DNA of 64,000 bases. Origin: CBDATA01 sp965215615. GTDB lineage: Bacteria; Acidobacteriota; Vicinamibacteria; Marinacidobacterales; Marinacidobacteraceae. The position numbers and the translations under genes were made by a program. Positions 34,382-42,189 of this stretch are shown piece after piece (the first letter of the stretch is position 1; every line of letters begins with the position of its first letter). The notes beneath the pieces are model-generated. The model was given only the letters and a program-made list of their open reading frames with translations, ran no database searches and had not been told where the DNA came from. The stretch covers positions 620,001-684,000 of the forward strand of contig OZ244068.1 of assembly GCA_965215615.1 (NCBI GenBank), read 5' to 3'.

Positions 34382-35812
34382 ATGGAGGATTCCTTCGAGA
34401 CGGTGATCGGGCTGGAGATCCACGTCCAGCTCGACACCCGCACCAAGTTGTTCTGTGGCTGCCGGAATCGCTCCGGCGAGCCGCCCAACACCGATATCTG
34501 CCCGGTGTGCTACGCGCTGCCGGGAACGCTGCCGGTGCCGAACGAGCGCGCCGTGGAGCTCGCGGTGCGGGCCTCGCTCGCGCTCGAGTGCGAAGTCGCC
34601 GAGGTCTCGGTCTTCGAGCGGAAGAATTATTTCTACCCGGATTTGCCCAAGGGATACCAGATCACCCAGTACGAGCATCCGATCGGACGGGGCGGCGGGG
34701 TCACCATCGGCGAAAGGCGGATCGGCATCCACCGGGTCCAGATCGAAGAGGACGCGGGGAAGCTGGTCCACGGCGGCTTCTCCGGGCCTTCGAACCGCAG
34801 CGGGGTGGATTTCAACCGCGCCGGGGTTCCGCTGATCGAGATCGTGACCGAGCCGGATCTGCGCTCTCCGGCGGAAACCGAGGAATTCGCGCGGGTGCTT
34901 CGGACGCGTCTGCGGTACTGCGCGGTCTCCGACACCGACATGGAGAAGGGGAACCTGCGGATGGACGGGAACATCTCGGTGCGCCGGCGGGGGGAAGAGC
35001 GCCTCGGTGCCAAGGTGGAAGTGAAGAACGTGAACAGCTTCCGCTTTCTCCGCCGGGCGCTCGAATTCGAGGAACTGCGCCAGCGGCAGGCGATCGAAGC
35101 CGGAGACCCGGTCCGGATCGAGACCCGGCAGTTCCGCGAGGATCGGGGAGTCACCGAGCCGATGCGCTCCAAGGAGGAGGCGGCCGATTACCGCTATTTC
35201 CCCGACCCCGACCTTCCTCCCCTGCGCCTGCCCGAGGGCCTCGTCGAGCGCGAGCGACGCGGTCTTCCGGAGTTTCCGCGGGAGCGCGCCGCCCGCTTCG
35301 AGAGGGATTTCGGCCTGAGTCCGGAGCACGCCCGGCTCCTGGTCCAGAGCCCCGAGATCGCTCGTTACTTCGAGGATGCGGCCCGGGCGGCTTCGCCGGA
35401 TGCCGGGCCGCTCCTGGCCGGCTGGATTCTTCAGGAGACATCGGCGGCGCAGCGCGAAAAGGGTGTGTTTCTGGTCCCGGCGGCAGAGCTCGGCGGCCTC
35501 CTGCTGCGGGTGGCGAAGGGGACCCTGGCCCGGAATCTGGCGCGGCAGGTCTTCGAGCTGATGGATGCCTCCGGAGTGGATGCCGACCAGGCGATCCGGG
35601 AGCTCGGGATCGCGGACGCGCCGGGCGAATCGGATCTCGCGGCGCTCGCCCGGCGGCTCGTCGCGGAGAACCCGGAAGATGCCCGTGCCTACCGCGAAGG
35701 GCGGAAGAAGGTCATCGGGTTCTTCGTGGGCCGGGCCATGCGGGAACTCGGCGGCAAGGCCGATGCCCGGGCGGTCCGTCGGGCGTTCGAGCGCGCCCTG
35801 GAAGGAGACTGA
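34382..35812 (+). CDS. gatB: Asp/Glu-tRNA amidotransferase subunit B
   Basis: A 476-residue GatB. ETVIGLEIHVQLDTRTKLFC, CPVCYALPGTLPVPN, KNYFYPDLPKGYQITQ and EVKNVNSFRFLRRALEFE are its conserved blocks, followed by the C-terminal YqeY-like tail (EGRKKVIGFFVGRAMRELGG). GatCAB converts Glu-tRNAGln and Asp-tRNAAsn to Gln/Asn forms; gatA and gatC are not next to it here. The kinase-like gene follows with a TGA-proximal start. Confidence 0.95.
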   Translation: MEDSFETVIGLEIHVQLDTRTKLFCGCRNRSGEPPNTDICPVCYALPGTLPVPNERAVELAVRASLALECEVAEVSVFERKNYFYPDLPKGYQITQYEHPIGRGGGVTIGERRIGIHRVQIEEDAGKLVHGGFSGPSNRSGVDFNRAGVPLIEIVTEPDLRSPAETEEFARVLRTRLRYCAVSDTDMEKGNLRMDGNISVRRRGEERLGAKVEVKNVNSFRFLRRALEFEELRQRQAIEAGDPVRIETRQFREDRGVTEPMRSKEEAADYRYFPDPDLPPLRLPEGLVERERRGLPEFPRERAARFERDFGLSPEHARLLVQSPEIARYFEDAARAASPDAGPLLAGWILQETSAAQREKGVFLVPAAELGGLLLRVAKGTLARNLARQVFELMDASGVDADQAIRELGIADAPGESDLAALARRLVAENPEDARAYREGRKKVIGFFVGRAMRELGGKADARAVRRAFERALEGD

Positions 35813-35828
35813 CATCGCCGTCGTTCTC

Positions 35829-36419
35829 GTGGTGGCCGGGTGGACGGCCACCGGCAAGACCCGGCTCGCCCGATCCCTCGCGGGAAGGCTCGACGGGGCC
35901 GTTGTTCTCTCGCTCGACGATTACTACCGGGATGTCTCTCATCTTGCGCGAAAGCGGCGGGTGCGCCACGACTTCGATCGCCCGGAGGCACTCGACATGG
36001 AAGGCTTCGCCCGCGATCTCCTGGCGCTCCGCGAGGGAAAAGCCGTGCTGCTCCGGCGTTACGAGGCGGCCACCGGCAGAAACCTCACCGACGGGGTCCT
36101 CGGCCCGGCGCGGTGGGTGCTGGCGGAGGGGGTTTTCACGTTCCACGATCCGCTGATTCGCGGCCTCGCCGATTTCCGGGTGCTGCTGACCGGCGATCCG
36201 GAGCGGCTGCTCGAACGCCGGCTGATCCGGGACACCGCCGAGCGCGGTTACTCTCCCGCCGAAGTACGCCGGATGTTCCGGGAGCGGGTGCTTCCCGCGC
36301 AGTCCCGATACCTCGCCGGTGCCGAAGCCTTTGCCGATCTGGCTCTCCCGATGGACTGGGGCGAGGCGCACGTCGAGCGCTGCCTCCGGCTCGTTCTCGC
36401 AAAAGGAAACCTGACTTGA
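35829..36419 (+). CDS. Uridine kinase-like P-loop phosphotransferase
   Basis: About 196 residues with a Walker A-like AGWTATGKTRLARSLA, LSLDDYYRDVSHLARKRRVRHDFDRPEALD (the DDYY and base-binding region of uridine/phosphoribulokinases), LAEGVFTFHD and LLERRLIRDTAERGYSP. The exact substrate is unclear. Start choice is difficult: the first usual codon is GTG at 35829 (VVAGWTATGKT), but the good Shine-Dalgarno (GAAGGAG, 35801-35807) sits about 6 bp before an in-frame ATC at 35814, hinting at a rare start there. Its stop overlaps mqnD. Confidence 0.75.
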   Translation: MVAGWTATGKTRLARSLAGRLDGAVVLSLDDYYRDVSHLARKRRVRHDFDRPEALDMEGFARDLLALREGKAVLLRRYEAATGRNLTDGVLGPARWVLAEGVFTFHDPLIRGLADFRVLLTGDPERLLERRLIRDTAERGYSPAEVRRMFRERVLPAQSRYLAGAEAFADLALPMDWGEAHVERCLRLVLAKGNLT

Positions 36420-37249
36420 CCGAACTTCTCCGAATCGGCCACAGCCCCGACCCCGACGATGCCTTCATGTTCTGCGCCCTCTCGAACGGGGCAGTGCGCA
36501 TCCGCGACTACCGGGTCGAACACGTCCTCGAAGACATCGAGAGCCTCAACCTGCGGGCCATGAAGGGGGAGCTGCCGATCACCGCGATCTCGGCGCACGC
36601 CTACCTCGAAGTCGCCGACAAGTACTGGATCATGGCGACCGGGGCCAGCATCGGGGAGGGCTACGGGCCGGTCGTGGTCAGCCGCTCTCCCGGCAAGCTG
36701 GAAGACCTGCGGGGCCGCAGGGTCGCGATCCCCGGCCCCTGGACCACCGCCGCGCTCCTCGCCCGCTGCTACATCGGGGATTTCGAGGCGGTGGCCGTCC
36801 CCTTCGATCGGATTTTCGAGACGGTGGCTGAAGGCAGAGCGGATGCCGGGGTCGTCATCCACGAGGGGCAGCTCACCTGGAAGGCCGAGGGGTTCCACCT
36901 GATCGACGATTTCGGTGCCCGCTTCGAGAAGGAGCACGACCTGCCGCTGCCGCTCGGGCTGGATGTGGTGCGCCGCGACCTGGGCCGCAGCCTCGCGACC
37001 GAGGTCAACCGGGCGATGCGCGCCAGCATCGACTGGGCTTACGCCAACGAGGAAGAGGCGCTCGACTACGCGCTCCAGTTCGGCCGCGGCCTCGAACGCG
37101 AACTCGGGCGCAAGTTCGTCAAGATGTACGTCTCGGCGCTCACCCGCGACATGGGCGAGGCGGGAGAGGCGGCGCTCCGGGCGCTCTTCCGGATGGCGGA
37201 GCGGGTCGGCCGGGTCGCGGAAGCCCCGGAAGTGGAACTGATCCGGTAG
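36416..37249 (+). CDS. mqnD: 1,4-dihydroxy-6-naphthoate synthase (futalosine pathway)
   Basis: A 277-residue protein with a TTG start that overlaps the kinase stop (TTGA). IGHSPDPDDAFMFCALSNGA is the MqnD signature, followed by AISAHAYLEVADKYWIMATG and GRADAGVVIHEGQLTW. MqnD cleaves cyclic dehypoxanthine futalosine to 1,4-dihydroxy-6-naphthoate on the way to menaquinone. Presence of this gene indicates that the organism uses the futalosine rather than the classical Men route. Its stop lies 2 bp from the convergent methyltransferase stop. Confidence 0.9.
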   Translation: MTELLRIGHSPDPDDAFMFCALSNGAVRIRDYRVEHVLEDIESLNLRAMKGELPITAISAHAYLEVADKYWIMATGASIGEGYGPVVVSRSPGKLEDLRGRRVAIPGPWTTAALLARCYIGDFEAVAVPFDRIFETVAEGRADAGVVIHEGQLTWKAEGFHLIDDFGARFEKEHDLPLPLGLDVVRRDLGRSLATEVNRAMRASIDWAYANEEEALDYALQFGRGLERELGRKFVKMYVSALTRDMGEAGEAALRALFRMAERVGRVAEAPEVELIR

Positions 37250-37251
37250 CT

Positions 37252-38469
37252 TCAGACCGGGAGGAGGTGGCTCAGCTCGGTCGCTGAAATCTGGGTGTTG
37301 CCGGTCAGAAGGCGGATTCGGCTCACCGCCTCGGGAGAGCGAAGTCGGTCCAGAAGTCCGCTCCAGGTTGTGGTGGGTGCGAAGTAACCATGTTGGCGGA
37401 TCACGTTCACGTGGTTTTCGGCGAGGAAACGGAATCCTTCGGGTACTGCGGCGCAACGGATCTGCCCCGCGCCGACCGCTCCCACGATGCGATTCACCAC
37501 GATCGCCGGGCCTTCGAGTGGCGTTCGGGTTGTCTCGATGTACGCCGGGCGGCGATGCGATGGGTCCACGGTCAGTTCGTCGCGGATGCAGTGGGCCCAG
37601 ATGAGCGGCTCGCTGCGCGTCGTCGGCTTTCTCCGTAGTTCCTCCCGGTGCTGGTTCCAGACGATGGTGCCGGTCACCGCCTCGTAGCCGAGTTCATGGA
37701 GGGTTTGTCTTCCCTCGAATGCGGCGCGGAGTTGCTTCGGATCTTCTGCGAAGAGGGTTCTCGAAAAGGATGGACTGCGGAAAACGTGTTTTCCCGAATC
37801 CTTTATGCCGCGTCGGAGCACGAGGAGTTGGACCGGAGTTTGGGCATCGGCGAAGTGGTCGTCCGCGTGGACCTTCAGGTATTCGATCGCGCTGTGTTCG
37901 AGGAGGAACTTCCGCAGGCCGTCGAAGTAGGCCCCGTTGTTCATGGAAGGCGGGACCACGAACGCGAGCTGGCCGCCGGGCCGGAGGAGCTGGATGCTGG
38001 CCTGGAAGAACAGGGCGAAAATGTTGGGCCGCCCCGAGATCACGGCGGCGAAGTCACGACGCGTTGCCCGGTCCGCGCGAAACTGGAAGTACGGCGGGTT
38101 CCCGATCACGAGATCGAAAAGCGACCCGGAGAACGGATCGAGCGCGGAACGCTCGGTGAGGCGTGCTTCCGGAACCAGTCGGGAAGCGACCGTGAGCACC
38201 TCGGGGTCCACGTCCCAGCCGTGGAGGTCGGCATCCGCCACCCGGTCCGCGACCGAGCGAAGGAACTCGCCGGTCCCCACGCCGGGATCGAGAACCCGCA
38301 TTCCTTGACGGAGGTCGCACCGGTCGAGCAGTTCCTCCCGGAGCGCTCTCGGAGTCATGTACTGGCCGAGGCGCTTCCGCCGCTCCCGCGGGGCCGCTTC
38401 GAGCCACGCTTCGGTCTCCGGCGACAACTGCAAGGTATGGGTCAAGGTTGGGCTTGCCCCGTGATGCAT
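37252..38469 (-). CDS. Orphan gamma-class N6-adenine DNA methyltransferase
   Basis: A 405-residue protein: RRKRLGQYMTPRALREELL (about 31-49) and motif I VLDPGVGTGEFLRSV (59-73), then motif IV NPPYFQFRA (Asn124-Tyr127). The order is gamma class, as in type IIG/II adenine methylases such as TaqI-like enzymes. A C-terminal half (about 230-405, with VNRIVGAVGAGQIRCAAVPE and NHVNVIRQ) is probably the target-recognition domain. No adjacent endonuclease gene is seen; the upstream genes are a toxin-antitoxin pair. It could be an orphan or part of a split defence locus. Confidence 0.87.
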   Translation of the reverse strand: MHHGASPTLTHTLQLSPETEAWLEAAPRERRKRLGQYMTPRALREELLDRCDLRQGMRVLDPGVGTGEFLRSVADRVADADLHGWDVDPEVLTVASRLVPEARLTERSALDPFSGSLFDLVIGNPPYFQFRADRATRRDFAAVISGRPNIFALFFQASIQLLRPGGQLAFVVPPSMNNGAYFDGLRKFLLEHSAIEYLKVHADDHFADAQTPVQLLVLRRGIKDSGKHVFRSPSFSRTLFAEDPKQLRAAFEGRQTLHELGYEAVTGTIVWNQHREELRRKPTTRSEPLIWAHCIRDELTVDPSHRRPAYIETTRTPLEGPAIVVNRIVGAVGAGQIRCAAVPEGFRFLAENHVNVIRQHGYFAPTTTWSGLLDRLRSPEAVSRIRLLTGNTQISATELSHLLPV

Positions 38470-38528
38470 GATGGGTTGGCCGTCGCGCCGCTTCTGATGG
38501 AGCCGGCACGAAATCGAGGATGGTTAGA

Positions 38529-38795
38529 ATGACCGGTCATAACGTGCTTCAAGTTCCCGCTACCGAAATGAAGGCCCGACTCGCCGAGTTCCTGCGGGTT
38601 GCAGAAGGCGGGCAGCGGATCGCCGTAAGCAGGAACGGAAAGGTAGTCGCCTTCCTGGTGCCTGCAGGTGACATCGAACAGGAAGCGTGTCGGTCCGGAG
38701 TGGCGCGGTTCCGTCGCGCCATCGCGCAGTTGCCGCCGATGAGGATGACGGTGGAGGAGATCCTCGCAGCACGAGATGAGGGACGCCGGTTCTGA
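38529..38795 (+). CDS. vapB: Phd/VapB-type antitoxin
   Basis: An 88-residue protein: NVLQVPATEMKARLAEFLRV, then GQRIAVSRNGKVVAFLVPAG, the Phd/YefM N-terminal fold. The C-terminal LPPMRMTVEEILAARDEGRRF is the toxin-binding tail (MTVEEILAARDEGR is common in VapB partners). GAGG lies about 10 bp upstream of the ATG at 38529; an alternative ATG is at 38520. It overlaps the toxin start by 20 bp. Confidence 0.87.
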   Translation: MTGHNVLQVPATEMKARLAEFLRVAEGGQRIAVSRNGKVVAFLVPAGDIEQEACRSGVARFRRAIAQLPPMRMTVEEILAARDEGRRF

Positions 38796-39192
38796 GGTGG
38801 TCGTTCTCGACGCCTCGATCGCGGTGGCGTTGCTTTTGGAGGAGCCGATTCCCGTCACGCAAGGGACTCTGAAACAGCTTGAATGGGCCCCGGCTCTGGT
38901 CCCGCTGCTCTGGCACTACGAAACCCGGAACGCGCTTCTGGTCGCAGAGCGCCGGGGACGACTCTCCGGTGCCGACACCGCTTCCCGGCTTCGCGCCCTG
39001 GCAGAGATCCGCACGACAACCGACAATGAGCCCAATCTCGAGCGCGCCCTGATTCAGGCCAGAGAACACGGTTTGTCCTACTATGACGCGCTCTATCTCG
39101 AACTGGCGGAACGGCGAAGTGCTCCCCTCGCAACTTTGGACCGGAAGCTGCTCGGGGCGGCTCGCGCCACCGGCATTCCTGATCGTCGGTGA
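38776..39192 (+). CDS. vapC: VapC-type PIN-domain toxin
   Basis: A 138-residue PIN nuclease: VVVLDASIAVALLLEE with the first Asp, WHYETRNALLVAERRG with the second acidic residue, and GLSYYDALYLELAERRSAPLATLDRKL with the last two. VapC toxins cleave tRNA or rRNA. The ATG at 38776 lies inside the antitoxin gene; a later start is possible, but the fold needs VVVLDAS. All catalytic positions are present. Confidence 0.88.
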   Translation: MRDAGSEVVVLDASIAVALLLEEPIPVTQGTLKQLEWAPALVPLLWHYETRNALLVAERRGRLSGADTASRLRALAEIRTTTDNEPNLERALIQAREHGLSYYDALYLELAERRSAPLATLDRKLLGAARATGIPDRR

Positions 39193-39286
39193 AGAGCTTC
39201 GGTAACAGGGAGACACCCCGGTTCCCGATTTGCTGAGCAATCCCCCGTGGTTTCCGATGTGGCGGTCTCACGGATGCTGGCAGAAA

Positions 39287-39449
39287 GCGGCAGCAGGCCG
39301 TGTTCGCGCTCGCTGATCCTCGCCGTCAGCCGGGCGAGCGATGTCTTCCCGATGCCCCGCTCCCCCGCCAGGTAGCCGACATGTAGCCGGCCGCTTTCGA
39401 CTTCGCGGCCGAGGGTGAACGGACTCGTTTCGGGCTTGCTGAACGGCAT
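39287..39449 (-). pseudogene. Truncated duplicate of the AAA ATPase gene at 40176-41393
   Basis: MPFSKPETSPFTLGREVESG, followed by LHVGYLAGERGIGKTSLARL and TARISEREHGLLPL, is a copy of the start of the ATPase below but lacks an internal 22 residues (the VPPDLFVGRQDQIGTLLD region). It diverges after LPL. Its ATG overlaps the vapC stop below as TGATG. The same CGCACCTGATG junction is found at coaX/ATPase (41393), so the copied segment begins within the last codons of coaX. It has a P-loop but no downstream ATPase body and cannot be functional. Confidence 0.78.
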
Positions 39450-39886
39450 CAGGTGCGGAGGGAACGGATCGGGTTATGCCAGCGCAGGCCGGGGAATCGC
39501 CCGAAATCGGAGTCGTTCGAGTACAGGGTGCACCCGTGCTCCAGGGCATGGGCCGCAAGGTGTGCGTCAGTCGTGAGGTTGCCACTCGCGCCAGTCGTTC
39601 GAAGGAACCCTCCGAGGATGCTCCAGTGGGCGCGGGTCGGGGGCAACACGTGGACACCGGGTCGGGAGAGCCAGGAATCCACGAGATCGGCCGCGCTGTC
39701 CGTGGTCAGCGGATCGCCCATGACCCGGCGGTGCGTGGACAGTCGCAGGAACCCGACGATGGAGGGCCAGCAGAGCGCCACACCTCCCTCGGTCACGGCT
39801 CGGTTCCACCACTCGTTCGTCTGGGCGTGGAACGGGCTCGAGCGGTTGATCGCATAGATCAGGAGGTTGACATCCGGCAGGATCAT
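39449..39886 (-). CDS. vapC: VapC-type PIN-domain toxin (second module)
   Basis: A 145-residue PIN protein of the MILPDVNLLIYAINRSSPFH type, with SPFHAQTNEWWNRAV, GGVALCWPSIVGFLRLSTH, TDAHLAAHALEHGCTLYSND and FGRFPGLRWHNPIR. These are the signatures of the TA-system VapC group that carries the YSNDxDF tail. It is coupled to its antitoxin by ATGA overlap (39883-39886). Its last codons coincide with the duplicated coaX-end junction, so its C-terminal RT may come from that recombination. Confidence 0.89.
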   Translation of the reverse strand: MILPDVNLLIYAINRSSPFHAQTNEWWNRAVTEGGVALCWPSIVGFLRLSTHRRVMGDPLTTDSAADLVDSWLSRPGVHVLPPTRAHWSILGGFLRTTGASGNLTTDAHLAAHALEHGCTLYSNDSDFGRFPGLRWHNPIRSLRT

Positions 39887-40149
39887 CGCTGGCGGGCCGA
39901 TTCCCTGGCGAGGAAATCATCTGCCTCCAGCTCGTCCACGAGCTGATTCAGCTTGAGCTCGTCCACTCCAGGCCGGAGACGCAAATCGAAGGTTCTGGTG
40001 CGATACGGGGGGAGGTGCGGAGCCTTCGCATCAGCCTCGATTCCTTGTCGCAGCAGTCCGTTGACGATTCGCTTCAGAGGCGCGCCGTCTCGCCGTCTTT
40101 TCTCGATTTCGGCGGCGATATCCGGCTCGATGGTGAGCGTGGTTCGCAT
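39883..40149 (-). CDS. vapB: VapB-type antitoxin (second module)
   Basis: An 88-residue protein, MRTTLTIEPDIAAEIEKRRR with DGAPLKRIVNGLLRQGIEA, a ribbon-helix-helix fold of the type that pairs with this VapC group. The acidic tail VDELKLNQLVDELEADDF would bind the toxin. A further ATG at 40158 adds three residues. It starts 27 bp downstream of the stop of the AAA ATPase gene, so it may be transcribed from that operon or its own promoter. Confidence 0.85.
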   Translation of the reverse strand: MRTTLTIEPDIAAEIEKRRRDGAPLKRIVNGLLRQGIEADAKAPHLPPYRTRTFDLRLRPGVDELKLNQLVDELEADDFLARESARQR

Positions 40150-40175
40150 GGAAAGCATCGTAGCATCACCTGGAA

Positions 40176-41393
40176 TCAAGATTTGATGTCTTGATGCGTG
40201 ATTGTCTTTTGGGCTGCCCTGACCATGAAATAGACGAAGTGGAGGTTCTGGACGAAACGGTAGGTTCCCGGGCCTTCGTCGGATACTCGTTCGAGCATGC
40301 CCAGTTTGACCATTTCCCGAAGGAAGTTGTCCAGAACCCGCCCTTCCGGTGCCTGGACCGCCGCGGCCAGATCCCGCCGAAGGAAGACACCGGAGGGAGC
40401 GAGTCTGGGGATGGCGCGGAGCAGGGCGTGGTAGCGGCCGCTGCGGATCCGATCCACGACCTGGGGTTCCAGATACTTCCGTCCCACGATATCCGCGGCG
40501 GCGGTCACCGCAGCGAACGCGTCCCGCGGCGTGACCAGACGTTCGGATGTCTTCCGAAAGGCGGCATCGCCGATTTCGTGCGCCAGCACCGGGAGGCCGC
40601 CGGTGAATGTGACGAGCGTCTCGAGCGCTTCCGGTTCGGGTCGCATCCCGGCGCGGGCGAAGGCTTGACCGAAGAACGCCGCGCTGTCTTCGTCCGACCA
40701 GGGCGCGATGTCCACGAGATGGAAGATCCGGGCCGCCGACTCGTTCTGGCGTGCCAGCCGGCGGCGGACCTGTTCGCTTCCCACGAAGAGTGCGACGACC
40801 GGGAAGGGATGGTCCGCGAATGCGACGGTATCCACGAAGTTCTTGAGCCAGGTGGCGAAATGCGGTGAGTCCACGAGGCCGTTCATGTCGTCGAACACGA
40901 GGAACAGCCCCTCTCGATGGGCGGGAAGCGCCTCGACGATCCCCCGGACCGTGTTGTCGAAGCGGTTCGTCAATGTGGCCAGTTCCCCTGCCCGGGGAGC
41001 GAACTCGACGGACGCGCCGAAGAGTCCGACCTGCCGGATCCGGTTCCCGAACAGCGCCTTCACTCCCTCCCACCACGGTTCGCTTCTCGTGACGTTGGCG
41101 AGCGCGTCGAGAGTGCGGCGGACCACTTCCTCGGGGCCCGTGGCTCCTCCGAGCCCGATATAGAGCGGGAGCAGGCCATGTTCGCGTTCGCTGATTCTCG
41201 CCGTCAGCCGGGCGAGTGAAGTCTTGCCGATGCCCCGTTCCCCCGCCAGGTAGCCGACTCGCAGTCGGCCGCTGCGAGCCTCGCGGCCAAGATCCAGCAA
41301 GGTGCCGATCTGGTCTTGCCGTCCGACGAAAAGGTCGGGAGGAACCGGATGACCGGGAGTGAACGGGCTCGTTTCGGGTTTGCTGAACGGCAT
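40176..41393 (-). CDS. AAA ATPase of unknown role (ORC/AAA_16-like)
   Basis: A 405-residue ATPase: VPPDLFVGRQDQIGTLLDL at the start of the domain, Walker A LAGERGIGKTSLARL, Walker B EGLFLVFDDMNGL, sensor segment VVALFVGSEQV, and a C-terminal winged helix (APEGRVLDNFLREMVKLGML, then GTYRFVQNLHFVYFMVRAAQ). The architecture resembles AAA_16/ORC-type NTPases of unknown function, many of them in mobile or defence settings. The ATG overlaps the coaX stop (TGATG at 41391-41395). Frame is open further upstream but lies within coaX. A truncated copy sits at 39287-39449. Confidence 0.82.
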   Translation of the reverse strand: MPFSKPETSPFTPGHPVPPDLFVGRQDQIGTLLDLGREARSGRLRVGYLAGERGIGKTSLARLTARISEREHGLLPLYIGLGGATGPEEVVRRTLDALANVTRSEPWWEGVKALFGNRIRQVGLFGASVEFAPRAGELATLTNRFDNTVRGIVEALPAHREGLFLVFDDMNGLVDSPHFATWLKNFVDTVAFADHPFPVVALFVGSEQVRRRLARQNESAARIFHLVDIAPWSDEDSAAFFGQAFARAGMRPEPEALETLVTFTGGLPVLAHEIGDAAFRKTSERLVTPRDAFAAVTAAADIVGRKYLEPQVVDRIRSGRYHALLRAIPRLAPSGVFLRRDLAAAVQAPEGRVLDNFLREMVKLGMLERVSDEGPGTYRFVQNLHFVYFMVRAAQKTITHQDIKS

Positions 41394-42160
41394 CAGGTGC
41401 GGTTTCTTTCGTACAGGATGCGGATGCCTTCGAGCGTGAGCCGCTCGTTCACGATGTCCACCACTCCGGTCCACTCGGCGACCTGCCGTGCGAGGCCGCC
41501 GGTCGCGATCACCTTCTGCTCGCCGCCGAGCTCCTCCCGGAGCATCCGGACCATCTCGCGGATGAGTCCGGTCCAGCCGAAAACGAGTCCGGAACGGAGA
41601 GCGGCGACCGTGTGCTTTCCGACCACGCTCCGCGGCGGATGGAGTTCCACCTCAGGGAGCCGCGCCGTACGGCGGACCAGCGCTTCGGCGGAGATACCGA
41701 GCCCCGGACTGATCGCCCCTCCGAGATATTCCCCCTTCGCGGTGACCACGTCGAAGGTGAGAGCAGTGCCCGCGTCGAGCACGATCGCGTCCACGCCGTA
41801 GAGGTGGTGGACGGCGGCGGTGTTCGCGATCCGGTCCGGCCCGGTTTCCTCCGGGGTTTCGACCATGAGCCGGATGCCCTTGGCGGTCTTGTGGTTCAGG
41901 ACGAAGAGCGGCCGCTCGAAGTGGCAGATCGCGAGCGTCCTGAGCGCTTCGGTCGACGCTGGAACGACGCTCGCTGCGGCGAGGGTCGCGATGTCGCGGC
42001 GGGTCTTGCCGGCTTGTGCGAGGAGGCCGTCGAGCAGCACGGCGTTCTCGTCGGGGAGCCGGCCCGCCGAGGTCGAGATACGCCAGTCGCGGAGGAATTT
42101 CTCGCCGTCATGGAGCCCGATTTCGGTCTTGGTGTTGCCGATGTCGAAAACGAGCAGCAT
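41393..42160 (-). CDS. coaX: Type III pantothenate kinase
   Basis: A 255-residue ASKHA-fold kinase: MLLVFDIGNTKTEIGLHDGE (phosphate-1 loop), SVVPASTEALRTL, DRIANTAAVHHLYGVDAIVLDAGTALTFDVV (phosphate-2 loop) and VVGKHTVAALRSGLVFGWTG. It starts CoA synthesis from pantothenate. Presence of coaX between a coiled-coil/helicase pair and an AAA ATPase is unusual; in many genomes coaX follows birA. It is 29 bp downstream of the coiled-coil gene, so the operon may serve housekeeping as well as accessory genes. Confidence 0.93.
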   Translation of the reverse strand: MLLVFDIGNTKTEIGLHDGEKFLRDWRISTSAGRLPDENAVLLDGLLAQAGKTRRDIATLAAASVVPASTEALRTLAICHFERPLFVLNHKTAKGIRLMVETPEETGPDRIANTAAVHHLYGVDAIVLDAGTALTFDVVTAKGEYLGGAISPGLGISAEALVRRTARLPEVELHPPRSVVGKHTVAALRSGLVFGWTGLIREMVRMLREELGGEQKVIATGGLARQVAEWTGVVDIVNERLTLEGIRILYERNRT

Positions 42161-42189
42161 GGTGGAAAGCTGAGCGTGGCGGCCCGGTT

